Origin: Peptacetobacter hominis
GTDB taxonomy: Bacteria; Bacillota; Clostridia; Peptostreptococcales; Peptostreptococcaceae
Direction of reading: 5' to 3'
Length of the DNA stretch: 64,000 nt
Assembly: GCF_006861675.1 (NCBI RefSeq)
Contig: NZ_SGJB01000010.1
Location: 29,878-93,877 of the forward strand
Part shown: positions 30,887 through 40,591 of the stretch, one piece after another
How positions within the stretch are numbered: position 1 is the first letter of the stretch
Layout of the letters: the number at the start of each line of letters is the position of its first letter
Program-made: the position numbers and the translations under genes
Notes under the pieces: model-generated
What the model was told of the DNA's origin: nothing
The model's input: only the letters and a program-made list of their open reading frames with translations
The model's database searches: none

Positions 30887-30969
30887 GATATTTTTTACTT
30901 ATTTTATAGGTAGAGGTTTATCTAAATATTTTTTTACATAAAAACGTTTTTGTTTTACTATTTTATACA

Positions 30970-32067
30970 TTACATTACACTTATTATCTCATTGTATATT
31001 ATATCTATTGCCTCTGGTTTTCCAGCCTTAAAGCTCGCTTTTGACATATCTGAAAGTAATTTTTCATCATTAAGTAATCTGAATACCACCTTATCCAGAA
31101 CATCAGCATTCAGATCTTTTTCAAGTATTGCCACTCCAGCTCCTTTAGCCTCTATACTTTTTGCGTTGTATTCCTGATGATTTTCTGCTGTATATGCTTT
31201 AGGTATTATTATAGAAGGCTTTCCAAGAGCTGTTATTTCTGCAAGAGAAATAGCTCCTGCACTTCCTATTACTATATCACTTGCAGCTAATCCATTTGCC
31301 ATATCATCAAGATATGGAACTACTCTATGATATGATTTTAACTCTATATTTTTTATACTTTCCATAAATTCGTCATAGAATCTTTTTCCTGTTGCAAATA
31401 TAAATGCAACATCTTCATCTACCATATGTTTAATTACCTTTACCATTGCGGCATTTATAGTTCTTGAACCGCCACTTCCTCCATAGCATAGTACAAGTTT
31501 TTTATCCATATCTATACTAAGAGCTTTTCTTGCTGTTTCCTTATCTGCGTCTAGAATTTCTTTTCTTACAGGGTTTCCTGTAAATACAAGCTTACTTCTT
31601 CCTTTTTCCGGAAATCTTTCATGTGAATCTTCAAAACTTGTAAGAACTCTACTTACACTTTTAGAAAGTATCTTATTTGTTACACCCGGGAAAGAGTTCT
31701 GTTCATGTACAACAGAAGGTATTCCCATTTTTGCAGCATTATATAGGACAGGTCCACTTACATACCCACCTGTTCCTATTACTACATCCGGTCTAAATTC
31801 CTTTACTATTTTTCTTGTCTGAGAAAGACCTTTTATAAGCTTAAATATTCTTTTTACATTTTCAAAATCTATTTTTCTATGGAATCCCTGAACTGTTACA
31901 GTTTCAAGTCTATATCCATTTTTAGGAACTATTTCAGATTCAATTCCGTTTTCTGTCCCAACAAAAAGTATTTCCGCATCCGGATTATGTTCTTTTATCT
32001 TGTTTGCTATTGCGATTGCAGGATAAACATGACCACCTGTACCGCCACCTGATAATATTACTTTCAT
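30970..32067 (-). CDS. murG: Undecaprenyl-PP-MurNAc-pentapeptide GlcNAc transferase MurG
   Basis: A 365-residue GT28 glycosyltransferase that adds GlcNAc to lipid I at the inner membrane face, making lipid II. The glycine-rich loops GGGTGGHVYPAIAIANKIKE (residues 7-26), GTGGYVSGPVL and the UDP-sugar-binding GSAGAISLAEITALGKPSIIIP (key parts GSAGAISLAE and GKPSIIIP) are visible, with HEQNSFPGVTNKILSK between. It follows murD after an 82-base gap containing a hairpin and is separated from ftsZ by 234 bases. No ftsW gene is found between murD and murG. Confidence 0.97.
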   Translation of the reverse strand: MKVILSGGGTGGHVYPAIAIANKIKEHNPDAEILFVGTENGIESEIVPKNGYRLETVTVQGFHRKIDFENVKRIFKLIKGLSQTRKIVKEFRPDVVIGTGGYVSGPVLYNAAKMGIPSVVHEQNSFPGVTNKILSKSVSRVLTSFEDSHERFPEKGRSKLVFTGNPVRKEILDADKETARKALSIDMDKKLVLCYGGSGGSRTINAAMVKVIKHMVDEDVAFIFATGKRFYDEFMESIKNIELKSYHRVVPYLDDMANGLAASDIVIGSAGAISLAEITALGKPSIIIPKAYTAENHQEYNAKSIEAKGAGVAILEKDLNADVLDKVVFRLLNDEKLLSDMSKASFKAGKPEAIDIIYNEIISVM

Positions 32068-32108
32068 ATCTGATCTCCTGTATTTTTATTTTCCTGTATA
32101 AAACATTA

Positions 32109-32145
32109 GACAGTGACCGCCCCAAATATGGAAACAGCCACCGTC
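32109..32145. repeat. Hairpin between murD and murG
   Basis: GACAGTGACC and GCCACCGTC can form a nine-base stem with two G-U pairs around a large loop. There is no strong U-run, so it may be an attenuator or an mRNA stabiliser. Confidence 0.4.
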
Positions 32146-32149
32146 TGTA

Positions 32150-33502
32150 TTAAAGTCCTCTTACGTTATTCTTGAAGTCTTTTCCTCTATCTTCAAAACA
32201 TTTGTACATATCCCAGCTTGCACAGGCAGGTGAAAGAAGAACCACATCTCCTTCTACTGAAATCTCAGCAGATTTTTCTACTGCTTCTTTCATATTATTC
32301 ACCATATATATATCGTCTATACCATGTCTTAAAGCTGTTTCCTTTATTAATTCAGCTGTCTGTCCCATAATAACAAGTGTCTTGACATTTTTCTTTGCTA
32401 TTTCAAAAAGTTCATCAAAACAGCTTCCTTTGTCATATCCACCAGCTATAAGAACTATCGGCTTTTCATAAGCCTGTACAGCCTTTATTGTAGAATCCGG
32501 ATTTGTTCCCTTTGAATCATTTACATACATTACCCCATCTACAGTATCCACATATTCAAGTCTATGCTCCACGGCTTTGAAAGTTCTTAGAACTTCCTTT
32601 ATGACTTCTGTATCTATACCTGATACATAGGCCATAGCTGCAGCTGCCATACAGTTTTCAAGATTATGCCCCCCTGGAAGAGACAGCTCTTCTACCGGCA
32701 TAAGAGTTATTTTCTTATCTATATCAATAACTATATTTCCATCTTCTGTATATACACCGCCAGATATTTTTTCTTTTCTTGAGAAAAATACAACTTTTGC
32801 TTTGCATTTACTTGAAAGATTTCTCGCTATCTCATCATCATAATTAAGAATACAGAAATCATCTTCTGTCTGATTCATAAAAACTCTGGCTTTTGCATCT
32901 ATATAGTTTTCCATAGTATGATGTCTGTTCATATGATCTTCAGTTATATTTAGAACAGCACTTACCTTTGGACAGAATTTATCTATACTTTCAAGCTGAA
33001 AACTGCTTAACTCTGTTACAAAACAGGCATTTTTATTTGAATTATCTACTGCCTCTATAACAGGATTTCCTATATTACCGACAATATAAGTTTCTTTTCC
33101 CGCTTTTTCAAAAATCTCGCCAGTAAGGCTTGTTGTAGTTGTTTTTCCATTTGTACCTGTTATTCCAACAAAGTATGGCTCATCAGCAAGCTGATATGCA
33201 AGTTCAACTTCGCCTATCATATATATACCTTCAGATTTTATCTTTTCTGTAAAAGGCATATCAAGTGGTACACCCGGCGATACAACCACCATATCTATAT
33301 CAGATATATCCTCGGGATGCTTTCCAAAGATATACTTTATTCCCTCTATATTTTTTATTTCGTCCAGAATATCAGCAAGTTTATCTTCACTCTTTATATC
33401 ATTTACTGTTATTTCTGCTCCATGTTTAGCAAGGCTTTTTATTGTAGCTACTCCTGTTTTAGCAAGCCCCACAAGAAGTACTTTCTTTCCTGAAAGTTCC
33501 AT
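32150..33502 (-). CDS. murD: UDP-N-acetylmuramoyl-L-alanine--D-glutamate ligase
   Basis: A 450-residue Mur ligase adding D-Glu to UDP-MurNAc-L-Ala. The N-terminal nucleotide-binding GLAKTGVATIKSLAKHG, the ATP loop GITGTNGKTTTTSL (about residues 111-124), the carbamylated-lysine region and the C-terminal DSKGTNPDSTIKA are typical, and LLSPACASWDMYKCFEDRG, with LSPACAS and FEDRG as key parts, is MurD-specific. It lies 13 bases after mraY. Confidence 0.97.
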   Translation of the reverse strand: MELSGKKVLLVGLAKTGVATIKSLAKHGAEITVNDIKSEDKLADILDEIKNIEGIKYIFGKHPEDISDIDMVVVSPGVPLDMPFTEKIKSEGIYMIGEVELAYQLADEPYFVGITGTNGKTTTTSLTGEIFEKAGKETYIVGNIGNPVIEAVDNSNKNACFVTELSSFQLESIDKFCPKVSAVLNITEDHMNRHHTMENYIDAKARVFMNQTEDDFCILNYDDEIARNLSSKCKAKVVFFSRKEKISGGVYTEDGNIVIDIDKKITLMPVEELSLPGGHNLENCMAAAAMAYVSGIDTEVIKEVLRTFKAVEHRLEYVDTVDGVMYVNDSKGTNPDSTIKAVQAYEKPIVLIAGGYDKGSCFDELFEIAKKNVKTLVIMGQTAELIKETALRHGIDDIYMVNNMKEAVEKSAEISVEGDVVLLSPACASWDMYKCFEDRGKDFKNNVRGL

Positions 33503-33515
33503 TTTTTATTCCCCC

Positions 33516-34481
33516 TTAGAATGCTGCAAATACACCTATCCAGCACATAACAACTGTAACAGCCCAGAATACAAATACAACTCTTGTCTCCGGCCATCCG
33601 CACTGCTCGAAATGATGATGCAGCGGTGCCATTTTAAATATTCTCTTTCCTGTTTTTCTAAAGTATGTAACCTGTATTATTACAGAAAGAGCTTCTGCAA
33701 AATATATTATACCAACAATCGGTATAAGAAGCACCGAATTTGTAAGAACTGCAAATGAAACTACAGCTCCCCCAAGTGCCATAGAACCTGTGTCACCCAT
33801 AAACACTTTTGCCGGATATGAGTTGAAACATAGAAATCCTATACATGCACCTGCAGTTGCAGCAGAAAGAAGACCTACATCGCTGTTTCCTGCCACCATA
33901 TATGCAAATAACATAAAGAATAGAGATACAATTACTGTAACTCCAGATGCAAGACCATCAAGTCCATCTGTAAGGTTTACGGCGTTTACTGTACCGATTA
34001 TTATAAACATCATTATAGGTATATATAGTATTCCTATATCAATCGTCATTTCAGTAAAAGGTATCATTATCTGAGATGCATCTGCTGCAGATGTATACTG
34101 ATAAAAAGCTACATAAAATGAAATTGCTATCTGGAATGCTATCTTCTGCCATGCTCTAAGACCAAGAGATCTTTTCATTTTGATCTTTATAAAGTCATCC
34201 AGGAATCCGACAAGTCCGAATCCCAGCATACATATAAGTCCAACCATCATATCAGAGTCAAATCTTCCTCTGAATAAAGCTGTTATAAATATCGCCACTA
34301 TAAACATTATTCCACCCATAGTAGGTGTTCCATTTTTGGCAAGATGCGACTGTGGCCCATCATCTCTTACTGTCTGACCGAATTTAAACCTTCTTAGCAT
34401 CGGTAAAAACACTGGTCCTATCGCTACAACGATTATAAATGAAATCATCATAGTAATAGTTATATTTTTTATATCCAACAT
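33516..34481 (-). CDS. mraY: Phospho-MurNAc-pentapeptide transferase MraY
   Basis: A 321-residue membrane enzyme with about ten membrane segments that makes lipid I from UDP-MurNAc-pentapeptide and undecaprenyl phosphate. The conserved loops are seen: GPQSHLAKNGTPTMGG, GFLDDFIKI (Asp pair), NAVNLTDGLDGLASG and MGDTGSMALGG, plus the basic APLHHHFEQCGWPETRVV, whose key part is PLHHHFE. It lies 58 bases after murF. Confidence 0.97.
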   Translation of the reverse strand: MLDIKNITITMMISFIIVVAIGPVFLPMLRRFKFGQTVRDDGPQSHLAKNGTPTMGGIMFIVAIFITALFRGRFDSDMMVGLICMLGFGLVGFLDDFIKIKMKRSLGLRAWQKIAFQIAISFYVAFYQYTSAADASQIMIPFTEMTIDIGILYIPIMMFIIIGTVNAVNLTDGLDGLASGVTVIVSLFFMLFAYMVAGNSDVGLLSAATAGACIGFLCFNSYPAKVFMGDTGSMALGGAVVSFAVLTNSVLLIPIVGIIYFAEALSVIIQVTYFRKTGKRIFKMAPLHHHFEQCGWPETRVVFVFWAVTVVMCWIGVFAAF

Positions 34482-34539
34482 ATAAAAACTCCTTCCGTTA
34501 TCTTCTCACGACTTTTTATTATATCACGTTATTGTATTA

Positions 34540-35925
34540 TTAGCGATTTTTTTCAGATTTTTCTTTTGCTACAGTTACAAAATCCTCAAATTTCATTCCT
34601 CTTGAAGCCTTACATAAAACTACATCTCCGTCTTCAAGTATACCATCAAGAAATTCTTCAGCATCTTTTTTGGATTCGAAATGATGTGAATTTGATTTAC
34701 TGAATCCATTTTTTTCTGCTTCCTCATTTATGAATTTGGAATCTTTTCCTGCTGTTATAAGTATATCTGCATTACCTGGACATGAAGCTCCTACTGTTCT
34801 ATGCCCATATTCGGCATGTTCACCCATTTCAAGCATATCACCAAGTACAGCAATTCTTCTTTTTCTGTATCTTCCAAGTATATCAAGTGCAGCTTTCATA
34901 GAATCCGGACTTGCATTGTATGCATCATTTATGACTGTAAATTCTCCATACTTTTCTATATCAAGTCTCATGGCAGTTGCACTGAAATTTTCAAGACCTT
35001 TTCTTATAGTATCCATATCAAGTCCAAGTTTATAACCTGCAGCTATAGCAGCCATTGCATTTAGTATGTTATGTTTCCCTACTGTAGGTATGTATATTTT
35101 TTCATCATTTCCATAAACATTGCACACAAACTCTATACTATCATCATTTATTATATAATCAACACAGTATATATCATTATCATTTCCAAATCCAAATGTA
35201 ACAAGACCATACTCATGTTCCTCGTCTTTGAGTTTTCCAAGGAATTTATCATCTCCATTTACTATAAGAGTATTACCTTCTCCAAATCCTGTTGTTATCT
35301 CCATTTTTGCTTTGAAAATACCTTCCTGTGATCCAAGATTTTCAACATGAGAAAGTCCTATATTAGAAATTATAGCTATATCAGGTCTTACAATGTTGGC
35401 AAGATATTCGATTTCTCCAAACCCAGACATTCCCATCTCTATTACTGCACATTCGTGACTTTTTTCAAGATTGAAAAGAGTCAGCGGCACACCGAAATGG
35501 TTGTTAAAGTTCTTCTCGTTTTTAAGAGTTTTCATTTTAGCCGATAAAACAGCATATACCATATCTCTTGTAGTCGTCTTTCCTACACTTCCTGTTATTC
35601 CCACAAAAGGTATATCAAATTTTTTTCTATAAGAAGCTGCGATTTTACCAAGCGCCTTTGACGTTTCTTCAACCTCTATTACATTTATTCCTTCTATATC
35701 CGGAGTTCTTCCTTTGTCTACCATAAAACATCTGCATCCTGAGTCAGCTGCCGATTCTATATATTTATGACCATCATTGTTTTCTCCATCTATCGCTGTA
35801 AACATAAGCCCTTCTTTTGCCTGTCTACTGTCTATAACTATACCGTTTATTTCATCATCCGGACATCCTTTAGTTATTTTACCGCATGATGACTCTGCCA
35901 GTTCGTATACTGTCAGTTTTTCCAT
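34540..35925 (-). CDS. murF: UDP-MurNAc-tripeptide D-Ala-D-Ala ligase MurF
   Basis: A 461-residue Mur ligase that adds D-Ala-D-Ala. GITGSVGKTTTRDMV (ATP loop, about residues 109-123), NFNNHFGVPLTLFNL, MGMSGFGEI and NDAYNASPDSMKAAL are characteristic of MurF. A short N-terminal UDP-binding domain contains DSRQAKEGLMFTA. The next gene upstream on the strand is rsmH; the usual ftsL and PBP genes are not between them. Confidence 0.97.
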   Translation of the reverse strand: MEKLTVYELAESSCGKITKGCPDDEINGIVIDSRQAKEGLMFTAIDGENNDGHKYIESAADSGCRCFMVDKGRTPDIEGINVIEVEETSKALGKIAASYRKKFDIPFVGITGSVGKTTTRDMVYAVLSAKMKTLKNEKNFNNHFGVPLTLFNLEKSHECAVIEMGMSGFGEIEYLANIVRPDIAIISNIGLSHVENLGSQEGIFKAKMEITTGFGEGNTLIVNGDDKFLGKLKDEEHEYGLVTFGFGNDNDIYCVDYIINDDSIEFVCNVYGNDEKIYIPTVGKHNILNAMAAIAAGYKLGLDMDTIRKGLENFSATAMRLDIEKYGEFTVINDAYNASPDSMKAALDILGRYRKRRIAVLGDMLEMGEHAEYGHRTVGASCPGNADILITAGKDSKFINEEAEKNGFSKSNSHHFESKKDAEEFLDGILEDGDVVLCKASRGMKFEDFVTVAKEKSEKNR

Positions 35926-35981
35926 TATGTATTCCTCCTAACTGAGAATATATATTTTAATATAAAAATTCTATCAATAAA

Positions 35982-36007
35982 GGCAATGTATCAGAAAACA
36001 CATTGCC
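35982..36007 (-). terminator. Terminator-like hairpin after rsmH
   Basis: GGCAATGT and ACATTGCC flank a ten-base loop, with TTTATTG following on the minus strand. It lies between the rsmH stop and murF and may end the rsmH transcript. Confidence 0.65.
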
Positions 36008-36096
36008 CATAATAAAATTCAGCATTTATAATTATATACCAAATTATATATTTTTTGAACCCGTTTTTGGCTACAGCTTTGTAACCCTTTAAAAAT

Positions 36097-37032
36097 CTAT
36101 TTTTTTTCAGCTACTCTAAGCTTTGCACTTCTAGATCTCGGATTCATTTCAATTTCTTCTTTTGACGGCAGAATCGGCTTTCTCGTTATGACTTTTACTT
36201 CAGATACTTTATCACACTGACAGAATGGAAGTTCCGGTGGGCATACGCAATCAAGCGAAAGGTATCTGAATTCATTTTTTACTATTCTATCTTCAAGCGA
36301 ATGGAATGTTATTATACATATTCTCCCACCCGGATTCATCATAGAACATGCGTCATCTATCATCTTTGTTATTACTCCAAGCTCATTATTTACTTCTATT
36401 CTTATAGCCTGGAAAGTTCTTTTTGCAGGGTGAGGACCATCAATTCTCGCTTTCTTTGGAATAGCCTTTTTTATAATATCTACAAGTTCTCCTGTAGTTT
36501 CGATAGGTTTTTCCGCTCTTTCATTTACTATGAACTGAGCTATTCTCTTTGCCCAGTTGTCCTCACCATAATTTTTTATTATCTCTGCAAGTTTTTCCTC
36601 TGAATATGTATTTACAACATCATATGCAGAGAAATTTCTTCTTATATCCATTCTCATATCAAGAGGTGCATCCTGCATATATGAAAAACCTCTGTCCGCT
36701 TCATCAAGCTGATGAGAAGATACTCCTAAATCAGCAAGTACACCGTCTATTTTGTATACTCCTATTTTTTCGAGTTCCTCTTTTATATTTTCAAAGTTGC
36801 TGTGAACAAATCTGACTCTGTCTGAATACTCTGCAAGTCTCTCTTTTGCAGTCCGTATAGCATTTTTATCCTGATCAAATCCTATAAAAAGGCCTTTTTC
36901 AGAAAGTCTTTTTACTATTTCCTTTGAATGACCTGCTCCCCCCATAGTACAGTCCACATATACACCATCGGGCTTTATATTAAGATTATCAATACACTCA
37001 TTTAATAGTACCGATACATGGTTAAACTCCAT
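36097..37032 (-). CDS. rsmH: 16S rRNA (cytosine(1402)-N(4))-methyltransferase RsmH
   Basis: A 311-residue SAM-dependent methyltransferase that N4-methylates C1402 in the ribosomal P-site region. [13 protein letters not shown] starts the protein; the SAM loop is [14 protein letters not shown] (about residues 25-38). [34 protein letters not shown] and the C-terminal [14 protein letters not shown] are RsmH signatures. It is the first gene of the dcw-type cluster here; mraZ is not visible upstream, where lgt lies instead (33-base gap on the same strand). Confidence 0.97.
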   Translation of the reverse strand: MEFNHVSVLLNECIDNLNIKPDGVYVDCTMGGAGHSKEIVKRLSEKGLFIGFDQDKNAIRTAKERLAEYSDRVRFVHSNFENIKEELEKIGVYKIDGVLADLGVSSHQLDEADRGFSYMQDAPLDMRMDIRRNFSAYDVVNTYSEEKLAEIIKNYGEDNWAKRIAQFIVNERAEKPIETTGELVDIIKKAIPKKARIDGPHPAKRTFQAIRIEVNNELGVITKMIDDACSMMNPGGRICIITFHSLEDRIVKNEFRYLSLDCVCPPELPFCQCDKVSEVKVITRKPILPSKEEIEMNPRSRSAKLRVAEKK

Positions 37033-37065
37033 AACTTCCTCCTGTTTTTGTATATAAAATTTATT

Positions 37066-37809
37066 CTACTCTACTTTTGTATTTTTCCTCTTCATAAGAT
37101 ATATATGAAGGACAACACCGATTACAATTCCAGCCAGACTCACAAGCTGAGCAGTTCTAAGAGGGCCTATCATAAGGCTGTCAGTTCTCAGTCCCTCAAT
37201 CATAAACCTTCCGATTGAATATACAATCAGATATGTTGTTAGAATCTGTCCATCGTATTTTTTGTGTTTTCTCATATAAATCATTATAAATGCAAATAAA
37301 CATACATTCCATATAGATTCATATAAAAAAGTTGGATGAACCTTCATTCCATCTACAGTTATAGCCCATGGAAGATCAGTAGGACCTCCATGCGCCTCTC
37401 CGTTTATAAAATTTCCCCATCTTCCTATCGCCTGTGCAAGAGGAAGACCTGGTATCGCTGTATCTGCAATTTTAAAAAAGTCAAGTTTCTTTATTCTTGT
37501 ATATATATATGCAGTTGCTACACCACCGATTATACCACCGTGTATTGCAAGGCCGCCTCCTCTTATATCGAGTATCTCAGCCGGATTTGCAGAATAATAA
37601 TCCCAACTGAATATTACATAATAAAGTCTTGCACATAGTACACCTATAGGTATTGCCATTATCGCTATATTTAATATATCGTCCTCTGATATATTATTTC
37701 TTTTTGCTTCTCTAAGTGCTATGAAAATTCCAAGAATCATTCCGATTCCTATAAGTACTCCATACCACATTACATCTATTCCAAAAATACTGAATGCTAC
37801 TCTGTCCAT
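37066..37809 (-). CDS. lgt: Prolipoprotein diacylglyceryl transferase
   Basis: A 247-residue membrane enzyme with about seven membrane segments, moving diacylglycerol from phosphatidylglycerol to the lipobox cysteine of lipoproteins. The Lgt signature is GRWGNFINGEAHGGPTDLPW, with RWGNFINGEAHG the core containing essential Arg, Asn, Glu and His; LDIRGGGLAIHGGIIGG and HPTFLYES are also typical. It lies 13 bases after yfmH. A lipoprotein substrate in this window is the DUF3798 lipoprotein at 49036. Confidence 0.95.
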   Translation of the reverse strand: MDRVAFSIFGIDVMWYGVLIGIGMILGIFIALREAKRNNISEDDILNIAIMAIPIGVLCARLYYVIFSWDYYSANPAEILDIRGGGLAIHGGIIGGVATAYIYTRIKKLDFFKIADTAIPGLPLAQAIGRWGNFINGEAHGGPTDLPWAITVDGMKVHPTFLYESIWNVCLFAFIMIYMRKHKKYDGQILTTYLIVYSIGRFMIEGLRTDSLMIGPLRTAQLVSLAGIVIGVVLHIYLMKRKNTKVE

Positions 37810-37822
37810 ATTTTTCTCCTGT

Positions 37823-39109
37823 CTACTGTGGTTCTATAAGAGATATAGCTCTTCTCTCTTTTACAAACTGTTCCTTTAATCTTTTTTGAACATCTTCAAG
37901 TTCGACTTTTTTTAGTACATCAAGATAGTCCAGAATATTTACTCCCTTAAATGCGTAAGACACAAAATTATTGGCAATAAATTCCATTGAATCCATATAT
38001 TTCAGGAATTCACCTATTTTCTTTTTCTTCGCTCTTTCAAATCTGTCCTCTGATATTCCTTCTTTTTGGAATTTTTCTATATACTGCTCTATCTTTTTAA
38101 ATACCTCTTCAGGATTTTCACTCTCTCCGGAAATAAGAGTAAATGCATACTCAACTTCAGAATAAAAACCTCCATAGAAGTTATCGTTTATAAGCCCACT
38201 CATATAAAGTTCATTGTAAAGTTCTCCGGCTGAACCAAATATAATATCACATATTATATCACTTTCTACCTCTTTTTTTAGAAGAGCTTCTCCTCTCAGA
38301 TTCACATCTACATCTTTGTATCCTATATTAAATTTAGGCATAGATATCCGATATTTTTCTGTTATTCTTTCCTCAGCAATATCCTCCGGTTCATTTTCTT
38401 TTATTCTTACAATCTCTTTAGAAAGAGCTTTTATATCGCTGTGGTTTGCTTTTTTAACAGCCTCTATAAGTTCATCCCATTCAAGGTCTCCTTCTACGAA
38501 CAATACCATATTTGAAGGGTTGTAGAATGTATTATAGCATTTATAAAGTTCCTCTGGTGTTATTTTATATATACTATCCACATCACCGGCTATGTCTATT
38601 CTTACGTTGTGTTTTTTATACATAGCCTTCAGACAATTAAAATATACCTGCCATCCCGGGTCATCATCGTACATTTTTATTTCCTGTGCAATAATTCCCT
38701 TTTCTTTTTCTACATTTTCCTCAGTATAATATGGAGTCTGCACATAGTCTATAAGATGATTCAGACACTCATAGAAGTTTTCTGTAGCAGAGAAAAGATA
38801 TGCTGTCATATTAAAGTTCGTAAACGCATTTGCACTTGCTCCGTATTCCGAGAAAAGATCAAATGCATTGCTTTCATCCGGCTGCTCAAACATTTTGTGC
38901 TCAAGAAAATGTGCTATTCCCTCATTTACTCTTATCGGTTTATCTTCACCCTCAGGAATAAATTCAAGGTCATTTGAACCAAAGTCTGTAGCCAGTACAG
39001 CATATTTTTTCATGAATCCTCTCTTAGGCATAAAATATACATCTAAACCATTATCAAGTTTTTCATGATAAAGTTCTTCTTTTATTGTATTATTTACTAT
39101 CTTCTCCAT
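37823..39109 (-). CDS. yfmH: M16-family peptidase, YfmH-like
   Basis: A 428-residue single-unit pitrilysin-family protein. The inverted zinc motif HFLEH is at residues 67-71, with the downstream glutamate region NFYECLNHL...YTEENVEKEKGIIAQEI, of which EKGIIAQEI is the key part. YfmH and its partner YfmF are the pair annotated as associated with EF-P 5-aminopentanol modification in Bacillus; that specific role is inference here. Its ATG overlaps the yfmF stop (TAATG), so the two probably form a heterodimer like other M16 pairs. Confidence 0.9.
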   Translation of the reverse strand: MEKIVNNTIKEELYHEKLDNGLDVYFMPKRGFMKKYAVLATDFGSNDLEFIPEGEDKPIRVNEGIAHFLEHKMFEQPDESNAFDLFSEYGASANAFTNFNMTAYLFSATENFYECLNHLIDYVQTPYYTEENVEKEKGIIAQEIKMYDDDPGWQVYFNCLKAMYKKHNVRIDIAGDVDSIYKITPEELYKCYNTFYNPSNMVLFVEGDLEWDELIEAVKKANHSDIKALSKEIVRIKENEPEDIAEERITEKYRISMPKFNIGYKDVDVNLRGEALLKKEVESDIICDIIFGSAGELYNELYMSGLINDNFYGGFYSEVEYAFTLISGESENPEEVFKKIEQYIEKFQKEGISEDRFERAKKKKIGEFLKYMDSMEFIANNFVSYAFKGVNILDYLDVLKKVELEDVQKRLKEQFVKERRAISLIEPQ

Positions 39110-40386
39110 TAGTTTTCCTCCCCTTCATTATTTCTAAGGAAGTAGACTGTATCTTCTTCTATTCCTTTCATAGCGTCAACTATATCTTCAACTGTTACAT
39201 TTTCTATAGCTTCTATTATTCCATCAAGAGTATTTGATGTATTTCCGAAAATCTGTGAATATACAAATTCAGACAGACCTCCTATTCCATCACATCCCGC
39301 TCTAAGTCCATTTATAAGAGCTTTTTTTGTATTTGTAAGCTCTTTTTCGCTTATATCGCCATTTTTTACACTCTCAAGATTTTCCTTTATAAGTCTCTCT
39401 GTTTTTTCAAAGTTTTCAAATTCTATACCAGCTGATATAAGCATAATTCCCTTATATTTTTCAACTGTTGGAAATACATAATAGCATAGACTTTCTTTTT
39501 CTCTTACATTTGTAAATAGTTTTGAATGCGGACCGCCACCAAGTACATTACATCCCGCTGCAAAAGCGTAATACTTCTTGTCCATATAATCTATATTAGT
39601 TCTATACCCCATGACAAGTTTTCCCTGAGTTATATCCATTTTTTCTACTACTCTTTTTACTTTTTCCGGATGTTTTATGAAATCTTCTCTTTCAAGAGAT
39701 TGATTATAATTTCTTTCCATAGAAAATGCACTTTTCACTTTTTCCTGCATTTTGTCCACATCAAAATCGCCCTCTATAACAATATCAACTTTTGATTCAT
39801 TTATAACCTTTTTGTAGTGATTATAAAGATTCTCAGGTGTTATAGCTTCTACATCTTCTATCGTTCCAGTTGATGGTATACTATATCTTTCATCCTCACA
39901 CATTATTTTTATGCATCTTTTGTGTGCATATGCTCTCTTGTCATTTATTTCAGCCTTTATTCTATTTTTCAGATTTTCTTTTTCAAGGTTTACATACTCT
40001 TTTTTAAATCCACCATCTTCAACAAGAGGATCAAGTATAAGATTTTTAAGAAAATCTATAGACTCAGATGTTATATCCTCATCCGCATATCTTTCGCTTA
40101 TATTTATAAGTTTGAACGATATTATCTGTCTTTCCCCATTTTTTGTTGTATTGGCAGCCATTGCAGCACCATATAATTCATCCAGTCTGTCAGCAATATC
40201 TTTCATAGACGGATATTTTCTACATCCATCAGCAAGTACTTCAGGAAGTATCGCATTCATTGAAGCCTCTTTTTCGTCAAGTTTTCTCTGTATATATATA
40301 CTCATAAGATTAGACTTGAATTTATCTGTTTTTATAAGTGTAAGATCTATCCCTTCTGAGACAGATACTCTGATTACATTTTCCAT
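39109..40386 (-). CDS. yfmF: M16-family peptidase-like protein, YfmF-like (inactive partner)
   Basis: A 425-residue M16-like protein that lacks the HxxEH zinc motif; in its place is NAILPEVLADGCRKYPSMKDIADRLDELYGA, without a HxxEH arrangement (key part LPEVLADGCRKYPS). The C-terminal half has the M16 R/Y-type region NVREKESLCYYVFPTV (about residues 296-311). Such partners complement an active M16 subunit, here the overlapping yfmH gene. A GGAGG site precedes the ATG. It is the first gene of the yfmF-yfmH-lgt run and is divergent from ychF. Confidence 0.88.
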   Translation of the reverse strand: MENVIRVSVSEGIDLTLIKTDKFKSNLMSIYIQRKLDEKEASMNAILPEVLADGCRKYPSMKDIADRLDELYGAAMAANTTKNGERQIISFKLINISERYADEDITSESIDFLKNLILDPLVEDGGFKKEYVNLEKENLKNRIKAEINDKRAYAHKRCIKIMCEDERYSIPSTGTIEDVEAITPENLYNHYKKVINESKVDIVIEGDFDVDKMQEKVKSAFSMERNYNQSLEREDFIKHPEKVKRVVEKMDITQGKLVMGYRTNIDYMDKKYYAFAAGCNVLGGGPHSKLFTNVREKESLCYYVFPTVEKYKGIMLISAGIEFENFEKTERLIKENLESVKNGDISEKELTNTKKALINGLRAGCDGIGGLSEFVYSQIFGNTSNTLDGIIEAIENVTVEDIVDAMKGIEEDTVYFLRNNEGEEN

Positions 40387-40480
40387 ATTCTACCTCCACT
40401 TCAAAATATCATATACAATATTATAACCTTTATACCCATATGTGAACATACTAAAATATCTCAGTATATACTGATTTTAT

Positions 40481-40510
40481 TTTACACATAAGTATATTCT
40501 GTTGTATAAT
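40481..40510 (+). promoter_or_regulatory. Promoter of ychF
   Basis: TTTACA (40481-40486) and TATAAT (40505-40510) with an 18-base spacer lie about 80 bases upstream of the chosen ychF start. Confidence 0.6.
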
Positions 40511-40591
40511 AAGTCTGTATGTCAAATTATGATAAACGTGCAGATTTATTATCTGTTATCGAATAAATTTTTTAGAGAGGACGATTGTTTT

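Noticed and set aside
30940..30954. AAAACGTTTT palindrome after murG as a terminator
   Set aside because: It has no loop, so it cannot form a normal hairpin, and no U-run of the right place follows.
39911..40426. A 171-residue plus-strand frame antisense to yfmF
   Set aside because: Antisense to a well-supported gene, with low-complexity S/F-rich translation.
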